Below are positions 17,629-25,525 of a DNA stretch of 33,883 nucleotides, in pieces. A program made the position numbers and the translations under genes. The DNA is from Roseomonas sp. Its GTDB lineage: Bacteria; Pseudomonadota; Alphaproteobacteria; Acetobacterales; Acetobacteraceae. The stretch spans positions 1 through 33,883 of the forward strand of contig JADCGA010000055.1 in the NCBI GenBank assembly GCA_020249265.1, given 5' to 3'. Positions within the stretch are counted from its first letter, which is position 1. The number at the start of each line of letters is the position of its first letter. The notes beneath the pieces are model-generated. The model ran no database searches, was not told the origin of the DNA, and saw nothing but the letters and a program-made list of their open reading frames with translations.

Positions 17629-18249
17629 TCAGGCGATGAAAACCCCCGCAACTTCCCGCCGCAGCTTTTCGCGGATGGCAGCCGCGAAAGCCTCATAATC
17701 CGGGCAATGCATGACGAAGGCGCCGGGCCCGCCAATCACCTCTGCGGCGTAATGCGCCATCAGATCGGGTTCTTCATTCAGCACGGCCAGCGCATTGATG
17801 GTGATCCCGGCCTGAACGCCAATATCGCGGATCGGCCCGGGCGGGCGGCCCTGGTTATGCGCGCCATCGCCCGAGACATCCAAAACCATCCGCCGCGCCT
17901 CATTTGGGCCAGCGGCGAAAAGCGCAAGCGCCGCCGCCATCCCCTCCCCCAAAGCGGTCGCGCCGGGCGGGACCAGGCGCGGCAGGGCCTCAATCGCCTC
18001 CGCCAGCGCGGCCACCTCGGCGTAGCTGGCCAGAACCCGCCAGGGAATAGCGATTTCCTGAGCCCGCTCCCCGGACCAGAACAGCATAGCCATTGCCGAA
18101 GCCCCTGCCGGGCCGGCGAGCAACGCCGCGGCGATCTCCGCGTCCCGGAAGGCCGCGGCATAGCCGCCGATCATCAGGTCAAACTCCGCCCGATCCACGG
18201 AGGATGAGGCATCAACGGCTAAGACCAGGGCAAGATCAACACGCTGCAT
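17629..18249 (-). CDS. DUF1194 / von Willebrand factor A-like protein
   Basis: This is a 206-residue protein of the DUF1194 family with a VWA-type fold. The MIDAS metal site is visible as DASSS (D13, S15, S17). The later VSGDGAHNQGRPP segment carries the conserved D-G-x-x-N of the family. LFWSGERAQEIAIPW and IGGPGAFVMHCPDYEAFAAAIREKLRREV also fit. Most relatives carry a signal peptide; this one starts directly at the first VWA strand and no leader is visible upstream in frame, so it would stay in the cytoplasm unless the true start is missed. The role is unknown. It is the first gene of the minus-strand run toward phnW, 22 bases away. Confidence 0.75.
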   Translation of the reverse strand: MQRVDLALVLAVDASSSVDRAEFDLMIGGYAAAFRDAEIAAALLAGPAGASAMAMLFWSGERAQEIAIPWRVLASYAEVAALAEAIEALPRLVPPGATALGEGMAAALALFAAGPNEARRMVLDVSGDGAHNQGRPPGPIRDIGVQAGITINALAVLNEEPDLMAHYAAEVIGGPGAFVMHCPDYEAFAAAIREKLRREVAGVFIA

Positions 18250-18276
18250 CCCGCCATTATGCCACAGTCAAACTTG

Positions 18277-18300
18277 CGCTGCGTCAATAACGGCGCAGCG
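18277..18300. promoter_or_regulatory. Inverted repeat between divergent DUF1194 and CBS genes
   Basis: CGCTGCG (18277-18283) and CGCAGCG (18294-18300) form a perfect 7-base inverted repeat with a 10-base spacer. It lies in the 91-base region between two divergent start codons, 41 bases from the CBS gene start and 28 from the DUF1194 start. It is a possible operator for either gene; no regulator is identified. Confidence 0.3.
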
Positions 18301-18340
18301 TCATTGCGGTTATGTTGCGCTTCGAAGACAGGAGAATGCC

Positions 18341-18763
18341 ATGCGAAACCGCAGCATGGGTGAAATGGTTCGCGACCAGAACCCGCTCACCATGGGGCCG
18401 GATGCGACCGTGCAGGAAGCCTGCGCGGCCATGCATCGCCGCCACGTGGGCGCCGTGCTGGTGACGGATCCGGCAGGGCTATTGCTTGGCATTTTCACCG
18501 GGCGGGATGCGGTGCATTTCCTCTCCCACGGGAAGGACGCCACGGAAATCCGCCTGTCAGACGCCATGACTCGCCACCCGGTCTGTCTGCCGCCCGAGGG
18601 CAATGCCATGGATGCGCTGCATATGATGGCTGATGGCGGCTTCAGGCATTTGCCCGTGGTACGCAACGGTAAGGTTATGGGCATCGTCTCCCGCTATGAT
18701 TTCCGCGCCAAGGAATATGGGCAATTGGACAAGGAAACCGGGTTTTTTGAGTGCATGAGATAG
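18341..18763 (+). CDS. CBS-domain pair protein
   Basis: This 140-residue protein is made almost entirely of two CBS domains (about residues 8-62 and 72-128). CBS repeats are seen in DATVQEACAAMHRRHVGAVLVTDPAGLLLGIFTGRDAV and in NAMDALHMMADGGFRHLPVVRNGKVMGIVSRYDF. Such stand-alone pairs bind adenine nucleotides and regulate partner proteins; the partner here is unknown. CAGGAGA sits six bases before the ATG. The following CoA-transferase gene begins 65 bases downstream with its own strong ribosome binding site, so co-transcription is possible but unproven. Confidence 0.9.
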   Translation: MRNRSMGEMVRDQNPLTMGPDATVQEACAAMHRRHVGAVLVTDPAGLLLGIFTGRDAVHFLSHGKDATEIRLSDAMTRHPVCLPPEGNAMDALHMMADGGFRHLPVVRNGKVMGIVSRYDFRAKEYGQLDKETGFFECMR

Positions 18764-18828
18764 GCTGAAGGCGCCCCACTAGCCCTGCCTCTCCGCCCGA
18801 CCTAGTCTTGCCGGGACGGAGGAATGAC

Positions 18829-20046
18829 ATGCCCGAAAGCCCGATTGATCATAAACTTGCCGCCGAAGCGCGCCTGCCCTTGGCGGGCGTGCGTATTCTG
18901 GACCTGACACTCGCCCGCGCTGGCCCCACCTGCGTGCGCCATTTGGCCGATTGGGGCGCCGAGGTGATCCGTGTGGAGCCCCCCGCCAATGCCGATGGCT
19001 TCGGTGGTGATCGCGATGGCTATGATTTCCAGAACCTGCACCGCAATAAGCGTTCCATCGCGCTTAATCTGAAATCGCCGGAAGGCAAGGCAGTGCTGAT
19101 GAAGCTTGCCGCTTCCGCCGATGTTGTCGTTGAGAATATGCGCGTGAAGGTGAAGCACCGCCTTGGCATCGCCTATGAAGATCTGAAGCCGATCAATCCG
19201 CGCCTGATCTATGCCTCGATCTCCGGCTTTGGTCAGACTGGGCCTTATGGGGAACGCGCCGGGGTGGATCAGATCGCCCAAGGTATGGGCGGGATGATGA
19301 CCATTACCGGCGAACCCGGCCGTGGGCCGATGCGCGCAGGCATTCCCTTTGTGGATTTGACCGCGGGCAATCTACTGGCACTTGCGGTCATGATGGCGCT
19401 GTTCCAGCGGGAGAAGACCGGCAAGGGCCGCTATGTGCATACCAGCCTGCTGGAAGCCATGGTGTTCATGCTGGATCTGCAAGCGGCGCGCTGGCTGATG
19501 GATGGCGAAATTCCCGGCCAGGCCGGCAATGACCATCCGGTGAACATCCCGATGGGCGTTTTCCCGACTGCCGATAAGCCCATCAATATCGCCGCGTCTT
19601 CCGCCAAGATGTGGGTGCAATTTGCCGAAGCACTGGGCCGCAAGGATTGGCTGGAAGTCGAGGAATGGAAAACGCTGAAGGGCCGCAGCAATGATCGCGC
19701 GCGGCTCAACAAGACCATCAGCGAAGTGACCAGCACCCAACCCAGCGAGTATTGGATTGATCTGCTGGAACGGATCGGCATCCCCTGCGGGCCGATCAAT
19801 AAGGTGGATCAGGTGTTTGAAGACCCGCAGGTGAAGCACCTTGCCATGGCAGTGCCGATGACAACACCAAAGCGCGGCCTGACCCATGTGGTTGGCACCG
19901 CGATCAATTTGGAAGGGATTGAAAGCAGCGTGCGGCGCATCCCGCCCCGGCTTGGCGAACACTCCGCCGAAATCCTGCAACAGGCAGGCTATGGCGCCGC
20001 CGAAATTGACCAATTGCGCGCCCTTGGCGTGATCAGTGAAGGATGA
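18829..20046 (+). CDS. CaiB/BaiF (class III) CoA transferase, second copy
   Basis: This is a 405-residue family III CoA transferase, distinct from the one at 12613-13848. It shows LAGVRILDLTLARAGPTCVRHLADWGAEVIRVEPP, NLHRNKRSIALNLKSPEG, GFGQTGPYGERAGVDQIAQG with the catalytic aspartate at D147, and IPCGPINKVDQVFEDPQV in the C-terminal part. The start at 18829 has GGAGG eight bases upstream; an earlier in-frame ATG at 18808 lacks one. The stop overlaps the start of an enoyl-CoA hydratase-fold gene by four bases, so the two probably act on the same acyl-CoA. The acid activated is unknown. Confidence 0.9.
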   Translation: MPESPIDHKLAAEARLPLAGVRILDLTLARAGPTCVRHLADWGAEVIRVEPPANADGFGGDRDGYDFQNLHRNKRSIALNLKSPEGKAVLMKLAASADVVVENMRVKVKHRLGIAYEDLKPINPRLIYASISGFGQTGPYGERAGVDQIAQGMGGMMTITGEPGRGPMRAGIPFVDLTAGNLLALAVMMALFQREKTGKGRYVHTSLLEAMVFMLDLQAARWLMDGEIPGQAGNDHPVNIPMGVFPTADKPINIAASSAKMWVQFAEALGRKDWLEVEEWKTLKGRSNDRARLNKTISEVTSTQPSEYWIDLLERIGIPCGPINKVDQVFEDPQVKHLAMAVPMTTPKRGLTHVVGTAINLEGIESSVRRIPPRLGEHSAEILQQAGYGAAEIDQLRALGVISEG

Positions 20047-20846
20047 GTCAGATGGAATTCGCGGAAGGCAAGATTCTTGCCGACATCAAGGACGGCGTTG
20101 GGCGCATCACTTTCAACCAGCCGGAAAAGCGCAATGCCATGTCGGTCGCGATGTGGGACGGCATGGGCCAGGCCTTGGATGAGTTTGAAAAAGACGCCTC
20201 GGTCCGCTGCGTGGTGCTGACCGGCGCGGGGGACAAGGCTTTCGTTTCCGGGGCTGATATCAGCCAGTTTGATAAAATCCGCTCGGATGCCGATGCACAA
20301 AAGGAATATGGCCGCTTGACCGCCGGCGGGCGGCTCAAGCTCGGCAGCTATGCCAAGCCGGTGATTGCGGAAATCCGCGGCTTTTGCATGGGCGGCGGGC
20401 TTGGTATTGCCATGTCCTGCGATATCCGCATGGCCGCAGAAGGCAGCCAATTCGGTATTCCGGCGGCGAAGCTTGGCATCGCTTACGGCTTTGACATGGT
20501 GAAGCACTTGGTTTCTCTGGTGGGCCCAGCGCATGCCCATATGATCCTGATGAGCGGCGAACGCTTTGATGCGAAGGAGGCAGAGCGCGTTGGCCTGATC
20601 AATAAGGTGGTCCCGGCAGAACAATTGGCGGCGGAAGTCGCCAAACTGACCGCGACGCTGGCGCAGAATGCGCCGCTGTCCCTTTACGCCAATAAGCGCA
20701 CCGTCCAGGCGGTATTGCAGGACCGGACGGAGCGCGACATCGCCGCCATCAATGCAGCCATGAACGCCTGTTTTGATAGCGCCGATTACAAGGAAGGCCG
20801 TAAGGCTTTCATGGAAAAGCGTAAACCGGCCTTTCAGGGGCGGTGA
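20043..20846 (+). CDS. Enoyl-CoA hydratase/isomerase-fold protein lacking both hydratase glutamates
   Basis: This is a 267-residue crotonase-fold protein. The CoA-binding and oxyanion-hole segments are present: AFVSGADISQF (about 67-77) and IRGFCMGGGLGIAMSCDIRMA (111-131). In rat enoyl-CoA hydratase, E144 and E164 add water. The aligned positions here are G121 (GGGLG instead of GGGCE) and A141 (FGIPA instead of FGQPE). A classical hydratase mechanism is therefore unlikely, and an isomerase, decarboxylase, hydrolase or variant hydratase is possible. The C-terminal RKAFMEKRKPAFQGR is typical of the family. It is translationally coupled to the CaiB-type gene just upstream. Confidence 0.88.
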   Translation: MSQMEFAEGKILADIKDGVGRITFNQPEKRNAMSVAMWDGMGQALDEFEKDASVRCVVLTGAGDKAFVSGADISQFDKIRSDADAQKEYGRLTAGGRLKLGSYAKPVIAEIRGFCMGGGLGIAMSCDIRMAAEGSQFGIPAAKLGIAYGFDMVKHLVSLVGPAHAHMILMSGERFDAKEAERVGLINKVVPAEQLAAEVAKLTATLAQNAPLSLYANKRTVQAVLQDRTERDIAAINAAMNACFDSADYKEGRKAFMEKRKPAFQGR

Positions 20847-20957
20847 AGCTTTGGGCTTGCGGCAAGTTTAACCAAAGGTAAGTTGCGCCCGGTCGCCAAA
20901 AGGTTATGTAACGGGCTTCGGTAACCTACAACCTTCTCAGGACGCCTTCAGCCCGCC

Positions 20958-21587
20958 ATGCACGATGCGCTGCCCCCGGTTGCCGGCAATCATCAGAATG
21001 CGCCCATCTCTCGCCTGATCGCGGAGGTGGTGGAACGCTGCCCCGGTGAACGCATCACCCTGGGCGAAATGGCCGAGGCTTTCGGCGACCGCGCCTTTGG
21101 CCTGTTGATCTTAATGCTTTGCTTGCCGGGGCTTTTGCCTGGCATGGCCTCCATTTTCGGGACGCCCATGCTGATACTCGGCGTGCAAATGGGGCTTGGC
21201 TTTCGCAAGCCCAAACTGCCGGGGTTTCTTGCGCGGCAAAGCCTGAAGCGCACGGATGTGATGCGGCTTTCGACAGGGTCTTCCAAATTGCTCGCACGGG
21301 TAGAACGCTATGTCAGGCCGCGCCCCGGCCCCTTCACCAATAACACCGCTGATAAGGTGGTGGGGTGGCTGACGGCCTATGCCGCGCTGATGCTGATCTT
21401 GCCGGGCCCAGGCACGAATGGCCCGCCGGCTTTCGGCACTATTGTGATGTCACTTGGCGTCGTTGAAAATGACAGCAAAGTTGTTGGGATTGGCATTCTT
21501 CTGACGATCCTGGCGAATATCTTCGCAACCGGCGTGCTGCTTGCCATTATCTGGTTTGGCGTTGAGGCTTTGGGCTACGTCTTCTGA
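20958..21587 (+). CDS. ExoD-family exopolysaccharide synthesis protein
   Basis: This is a 209-residue membrane protein of the ExoD family. It has a soluble start (ISRLIAEVVERCPGERITLGEMAEAFGDRAFG) followed by four or so hydrophobic stretches, including LLILMLCLPGLLPGMASIFGTPMLILGVQMGLG and AALMLILPGPGTNGPPAFGTIVMSLGVVENDSKVVGIGILL. ExoD affects exopolysaccharide production and alkali tolerance in rhizobia, but its biochemical role is not known. No exopolysaccharide genes surround it here. The 111-base gap upstream contains an interrupted inverted repeat (AGGTTA at 20901, TAACCT at 20922) that could be an operator. No strong ribosome binding site is visible. Confidence 0.85.
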   Translation: MHDALPPVAGNHQNAPISRLIAEVVERCPGERITLGEMAEAFGDRAFGLLILMLCLPGLLPGMASIFGTPMLILGVQMGLGFRKPKLPGFLARQSLKRTDVMRLSTGSSKLLARVERYVRPRPGPFTNNTADKVVGWLTAYAALMLILPGPGTNGPPAFGTIVMSLGVVENDSKVVGIGILLTILANIFATGVLLAIIWFGVEALGYVF

Positions 21588-21634
21588 TGTCAATAGCGCT
21601 GGACAGATCAGCGCGGCCTGACTAGCCTTCCCCC

Positions 21635-21910
21635 ATGCTTCGGTGGCCCGAAAGGGCTGAAACGGGAACGCGAGAGACGGTGAAACCCACCGCCAATCCG
21701 CGGCTGCCCCCGCAACTGTAGGCGACCATATCTGGCCCATATGCCATTGCATGTGCGTCTGATCGGCGGAGGTGGAACACCCAAGCCGTGAATCAGCCGC
21801 TCAAAAAAGGGATGATGAGAGCCGCGAAGCGGATTTCATCATCTTTTGCGAGAAGGCGGGCAGATGGAGAGAAATCTCCAAGTCGCGAGCCAGGAGACCG
21901 GCCGGCGCAT
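21635..21910 (+). ncRNA. Cobalamin riboswitch with expanded 3' arm
   Basis: The 5' core reads GGTGGCCCGAAAGGGCTGAA, then ACGGGAA (21642-21667) and ATCCGCGGCTGCCCCCGCAA with CTGTA (21696-21720); these are the conserved cobalamin-aptamer segments. The conserved GGTGGAACACCCAAGCCG element follows at 21771-21788, and the B12 box GAGCCAGGAGACCGGCC lies at 21887-21903. ATGC at 21635 can pair with GCAT at 21907 to close P1. It lies 155 bases upstream of a BtuB-like receptor gene and should lower its expression when cobalamin is plentiful. Between 21796 and 21886 there is an extra stretch with two perfect hairpins (21811-21843 and 21865-21880). It makes the aptamer about 90 bases longer than usual. 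Confidence 0.92.
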
Positions 21911-22008
21911 AGTTGTCTCGCGCGTATCGGGCGGGGTGCACCGATGCAACGGACCAAGACTGTGCGGGCACGCCCGCGCAGCCCCGTCTGCGAACAGCGT
22001 AGGAATTG

Positions 22009-22032
22009 CCCCAAGGCCGCAAGGCTTTGGGG
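22009..22032 (+). promoter_or_regulatory. Strong GCAA-tetraloop hairpin in btuB leader
   Basis: CCCCAAGGCC (22009-22018) pairs with GGCTTTGGGG (22023-22032), with one G-T pair, around a GCAA loop. It lies between the riboswitch aptamer and the btuB ribosome binding site (GGAGG at 22052). No T-run follows, so it is not a standard terminator; it may be part of the riboswitch expression platform or a transcript-stability element. Confidence 0.5.
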
Positions 22033-22064
22033 TGCGTTGATACCTATGCTCGGAGGAATGCCGG

Positions 22065-24059
22065 ATGAAACACCGGATTCTCGCGTTATTGGCGCTTGCC
22101 CCGCTTGCCCCCGCCTGGGCGCAAACAGCAAGCATCCCTGAAACCATCGTGACAGCCACAAGGATACCCACGCCGCAGGAACGCCTGCCGGCTGCGACCA
22201 CGGTGATAGATCGTCAAACCATCGAAGAACGCGGCTATGTGACGCTGGCCGATGCGCTGGTGAGCGTGCCGGGCTTCAACATCGTGCCCAGTGGCGGCAT
22301 GGGGCAAGTGACATCGGGCTTCATGCGCGGCACCAATTCCAACCATGTGTTGGTGCTGCGCGATGGTGTGCCGATGAATGATGCCAGCCACCCAAGCGGC
22401 GCGTTCAATTTCGGCAATACGCTGCTGGGTGATATTGAACGCATTGAAGTGGTGCGCGGCCCGGTATCCGCGATTTACGGCACATCCGCGATTGGCGGCG
22501 TGATCAATTTGATCACGCGCCGCGCGCCTGCGGATCGGAAAGCGCAACCCTATGGAGAGCTTGCCGGCGGCACCAATTACACCGCGCGCGGTGTGGCGGG
22601 CGTTGCGGGCACCATCGGCAATACGGATTACGGCGTGACGGGGCAAAGCCTTTCGACGCGCGGATCAAACGCCGAGGCGCCCCGTTTCTACAATAATCAG
22701 GGAGAGCGGGACGGCTTTAGAACCAGTGTGATCACCGCACGCGCTGGCGTCAATCTCGGCGAAACCGCGCCTGCCAATGTGCTTGGCATGACGCGCCTTG
22801 ATGGCTTGGTGACCATGCGGGAAAACCGTTTCGGTCTGGACAATATCCCGAATGATGATCCGAATTATAGCGGCGATGATCGCAACTGGATGGGGTTTCT
22901 TCGGAGCGCGACTGAATTATTCGGCGGTGATTGGACCACGGGCGTGACGCTATCGGCCACCGAAGATCGGCGCCGCTATACCAATTGGCGCGATAGCCTG
23001 AGCAGCAGTACCGCTGATGATCTTTATCGCGGGCGGCGCGAAAGGCTTGCCTGGGACAATACGGTCAGGCTTGCGGATTTTGGCGTGATCAGCGCCAATA
23101 ACCTGGTCTTTGGCGTTGGGTCTGAAAACGAAAGCGCTTTCACCAAGTCGGTGCTTGGGTTCAGCTTTGGCTCAATTAGCCAGGATTTGGACAAATCGCA
23201 GCGCAGTACATTTGCCTATATCGGCACGCAGCATCGCCTCTGGGATCGGCTGGATGTGACCACTGCGCTCCGCCAAGACGCGCCGGACGATTTCGATAGT
23301 GCCACCACCTGGCGGCTGGGTGGCGTGTTGAGCCTGCCAGAGGTTGCCTCTCGCATTATAGCTTCTGGGGGCACCGCCTACCGCGCACCAGCCCTTTATG
23401 AGCGCTACGGCGTATCAGCCTCAAGCTCCAGCCGTTTCCGAGGCAATCCCGATCTACGCCCGGAAAACTCTACCGCCTGGGAAGTAGGGTTTGAAACCGA
23501 TCTTGCCGCAGGTTTCACGGTTTCCGCGCTTTACTTCGAAAACCGCATTCGTGATCTTATCGCGAGTAAGAGAACTTCGCCCACGTCATCAACCAATGAA
23601 AATATTTCACGCGCCCATATCCAAGGCGGCGAATTTGGCGTGAACTGGCGCGCATCAGACAGTTTTTCAGCCCGTGCCGCCTGGACCGTGCAGGAAACCC
23701 GCGATGAATCGAATGGCGCGGCTCTTGATCGCCGCCCGCGCAACAGCGCGAGTCTCTCCCCCCGCATCGCGCCCAAGGTGGATTGGGTGGATGTGCCGAA
23801 TGCGCGACTGATCATCGCCCCTGAATTCATCTACATGGGCGATCATCGCGATTACCTGTATCTCGATAACGGAAAATTCGCGAACCAAGGCCAGAGTGAT
23901 GGCGGCTTCGTCTTCAACCTGACCGCATCACTGCCCGTCACGCAGCACATCACCGCCTTCATCGAAGCGCGCAACCTTGGCAATCGGCGCTATGAACCGG
24001 CCAATGGTTTCGTCATTCCGGGCCGCAGCGCCATTCTGGGCCTGCGCGGCGTATTCTAA
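22065..24059 (+). CDS. btuB: TonB-dependent cobalamin receptor, BtuB-like
   Basis: This is a 664-residue outer-membrane receptor. The signal peptide is MKHRILALLALAPLAPAWA, with cleavage likely at residue 19. ETIVTATR just after it is the TonB box. The plug domain runs to about 150: PAATTVIDRQTIEERGYVTLADALVSVPGFN, then MRGTNSNHVLVLRDGVPMND and DIERIEVVRGPVSAIYGTSAIGGVINLITRR. The remainder is a beta-barrel ending in the aromatic C-terminus GRSAILGLRGVF. It imports corrinoid across the outer membrane using energy from TonB. The cobalamin assignment rests on the riboswitch in its leader and the pduO, tonB and metH genes facing it. GGAGG lies eight bases before the ATG. Confidence 0.92.
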   Translation: MKHRILALLALAPLAPAWAQTASIPETIVTATRIPTPQERLPAATTVIDRQTIEERGYVTLADALVSVPGFNIVPSGGMGQVTSGFMRGTNSNHVLVLRDGVPMNDASHPSGAFNFGNTLLGDIERIEVVRGPVSAIYGTSAIGGVINLITRRAPADRKAQPYGELAGGTNYTARGVAGVAGTIGNTDYGVTGQSLSTRGSNAEAPRFYNNQGERDGFRTSVITARAGVNLGETAPANVLGMTRLDGLVTMRENRFGLDNIPNDDPNYSGDDRNWMGFLRSATELFGGDWTTGVTLSATEDRRRYTNWRDSLSSSTADDLYRGRRERLAWDNTVRLADFGVISANNLVFGVGSENESAFTKSVLGFSFGSISQDLDKSQRSTFAYIGTQHRLWDRLDVTTALRQDAPDDFDSATTWRLGGVLSLPEVASRIIASGGTAYRAPALYERYGVSASSSSRFRGNPDLRPENSTAWEVGFETDLAAGFTVSALYFENRIRDLIASKRTSPTSSTNENISRAHIQGGEFGVNWRASDSFSARAAWTVQETRDESNGAALDRRPRNSASLSPRIAPKVDWVDVPNARLIIAPEFIYMGDHRDYLYLDNGKFANQGQSDGGFVFNLTASLPVTQHITAFIEARNLGNRRYEPANGFVIPGRSAILGLRGVF

Positions 24060-24064
24060 AGGCG

Positions 24065-24082
24065 CGCGGGGTTAGCCCCGCG
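24065..24082. terminator. Bidirectional hairpin between btuB and pduO ends
   Basis: CGCGGGG (24065-24071) pairs perfectly with CCCCGCG (24076-24082) around a TTAG loop. It starts six bases past the btuB stop and covers the pduO stop codon. It is GC-rich and symmetrical, so it could end transcripts from both sides, although no T-run is present. Confidence 0.55.
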
Positions 24083-24635
24083 TCGCCCCCGGCACCCACA
24101 GCACATCGCCGGCGCCATTGCCGTTCAGGCGCCGCGCAAGCACAAAAAGATGATCCGATAGCCGGTTCAAATAGCGGATCACGGCGGGGTTCACTTCTTC
24201 CGCCGCTGCCAAAGCCACCACCAGGCGCTCCGCGCGCCTGGTGACAGTGCGCGCCACATGCGCTGCCGCCGCCCCCGCAGAACCGCCCGGCAGCACGAAG
24301 GATTTTAGCGCAGGCATTGCGCTATTCATTTCCGCCAATTCCGCTTCCAGCCGCGCGGATTGCGTATCCGCCACACGCAGCCGCGCCCCCGCTTCACCGG
24401 GCACGCAAAGATCAGCGCCGATATCGAAAAGATCATTCTGGATGCGCGCCAGCATCGCATCCGCCGCCGCGTCTGCGCACGTATGCAAGCGCAGCACCCC
24501 TATCGAGGCATTCGCCTCATCCACCGTGCCATAGGCTTCAACGCGCATGGCATCCTTCCGCACCCGCGCCCCGTCACCGAGTGAGGTTTCCCCGCCATCG
24601 CCGCCGCGCGTCATAATCACATCAAGCTTGACCAT
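24072..24635 (-). CDS. PduO-type corrinoid adenosyltransferase
   Basis: This is a 187-residue enzyme that transfers the adenosyl group of ATP to cob(I)alamin to make adenosylcobalamin. The ATP-binding N-terminus TRGGDGGETSLGDGARVRKD (residues 9-28) and VEAYGTVDEANASIG are the PduO-family signatures. RTVTRRAERLVVAL and the corrinoid-binding NPAVIRYLNRLSDHLFVLARRLN are also intact. It belongs to the PduO rather than the CobA fold. AGGAA precedes the ATG. It is the last gene of the minus-strand run metH, CDF, tonB, pduO and is convergent with btuB, which links uptake and activation of B12. Confidence 0.93.
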   Translation of the reverse strand: MVKLDVIMTRGGDGGETSLGDGARVRKDAMRVEAYGTVDEANASIGVLRLHTCADAAADAMLARIQNDLFDIGADLCVPGEAGARLRVADTQSARLEAELAEMNSAMPALKSFVLPGGSAGAAAAHVARTVTRRAERLVVALAAAEEVNPAVIRYLNRLSDHLFVLARRLNGNGAGDVLWVPGATRG

Positions 24636-24667
24636 CGTTCAATTCCTGCAAAGACCAATACGTCGTT

Positions 24668-25525
24668 TCAGCGCCGCGCGGTTTCAAGGCGGAAATGCAC
24701 CGCCGTGGTGATGCTGCCCGCGACAGGCACCCCCGCACGCTGCGCCGGGCGAAAGCGCCAGTCGCGCACTGCTTGCACTGCCGCCGCATCCAAGGTGCCG
24801 AAGCCCGAGCTTTCCAGAATGCGCACATCCGCAACGCGCCCATTTGGATCCACCAATAATTCAACGCGCACCACGCCTTCTTCGCCGCGCCGGCGGCTGC
24901 TCTCTGGATAGGGGGGGCGGCGGTTGCGCGCTGCATCCGCAGCTTCCGGCGGCGTGGTGCGCCCTTCAAGCGTGAAGCTTTCCATCCCCTGCAAACCGGC
25001 ATTCAACCGCACCGGCTGAGGCGAAGGCTGCGCTGCGCTTGCCCGCGCCGGCGGGCGGCGTTCCGGCGCGGGCGGAGGCACTTCCGCCACTTGCCGCGGC
25101 TGTTCCGGTTCCGGCGCGGGTTCCGGCTGGGGCTGCGCTTCCGCGATTTGTGGCGGCGTTTCCTCAAGCGGCGGGGGTGGCAGGATGGGCGCTGCCAGGG
25201 CCGCAGGGGGCGGTGGCGCAGGGGGCGGCGGGGCGGCAGCCATCACGGGCTGAGGCGGTGGCGGCGGGGGCGCTGGCGCGGCGACCATGGGCGGTGGGGG
25301 CGGCACTTCCGGGGCGGGCAGCACCGCCGCCACCTCTGGCGGGGCAGCAGGAGATTCCGCCATGCCGATTTCCGGCGCGCCTTCGTAAACTACCGCAATG
25401 CCCTGGTCGGCTGCATGATCAGACGAATATTCCTCAATCGCCGGCCATAGGAACAAAAGCGCCGCCACCAGCCCATGCAACACCAGCGACGCGCCAATCC
25501 CAAAACCGCGCCGTACCAGCCTCAC
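24668..25525 (-). CDS. Energy transducer TonB
   Basis: This is a 285-residue protein with a single N-terminal membrane anchor (GASLVLHGLVAALLFLWP, residues 12-29, with the membrane histidine H17). A long proline-rich periplasmic spacer follows (about 60-165, many PPPP runs and EPEP repeats). The C-terminal TonB domain spans about 195-285, with RRPPYPESSRRRGEEGVVRVELLVDPNGRVADVRILESSGFGTLDAAAVQAVRDWRFRPA. It carries energy from the ExoB/ExbD-type motor to outer-membrane receptors such as the nearby BtuB. exbB and exbD are not in the window. Its start overlaps the stop of the CDF gene by four bases, and pduO begins 32 bases after its end. Confidence 0.93.
   Translation of the reverse strand: MRLVRRGFGIGASLVLHGLVAALLFLWPAIEEYSSDHAADQGIAVVYEGAPEIGMAESPAAPPEVAAVLPAPEVPPPPPMVAAPAPPPPPPQPVMAAAPPPPAPPPPAALAAPILPPPPLEETPPQIAEAQPQPEPAPEPEQPRQVAEVPPPAPERRPPARASAAQPSPQPVRLNAGLQGMESFTLEGRTTPPEAADAARNRRPPYPESSRRRGEEGVVRVELLVDPNGRVADVRILESSGFGTLDAAAVQAVRDWRFRPAQRAGVPVAGSITTAVHFRLETARR

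Noticed and set aside
18310-18684. Minus-strand frame opposite the CBS-domain gene
   Set aside because: It is antisense to two clear CBS domains and has serine-rich shadow composition.
21811-21847. Hairpin followed by TTTT as an intrinsic terminator of the riboswitch
   Set aside because: It lies before the B12 box, so it would cut the aptamer before it is complete; it is better explained as an extra aptamer arm.
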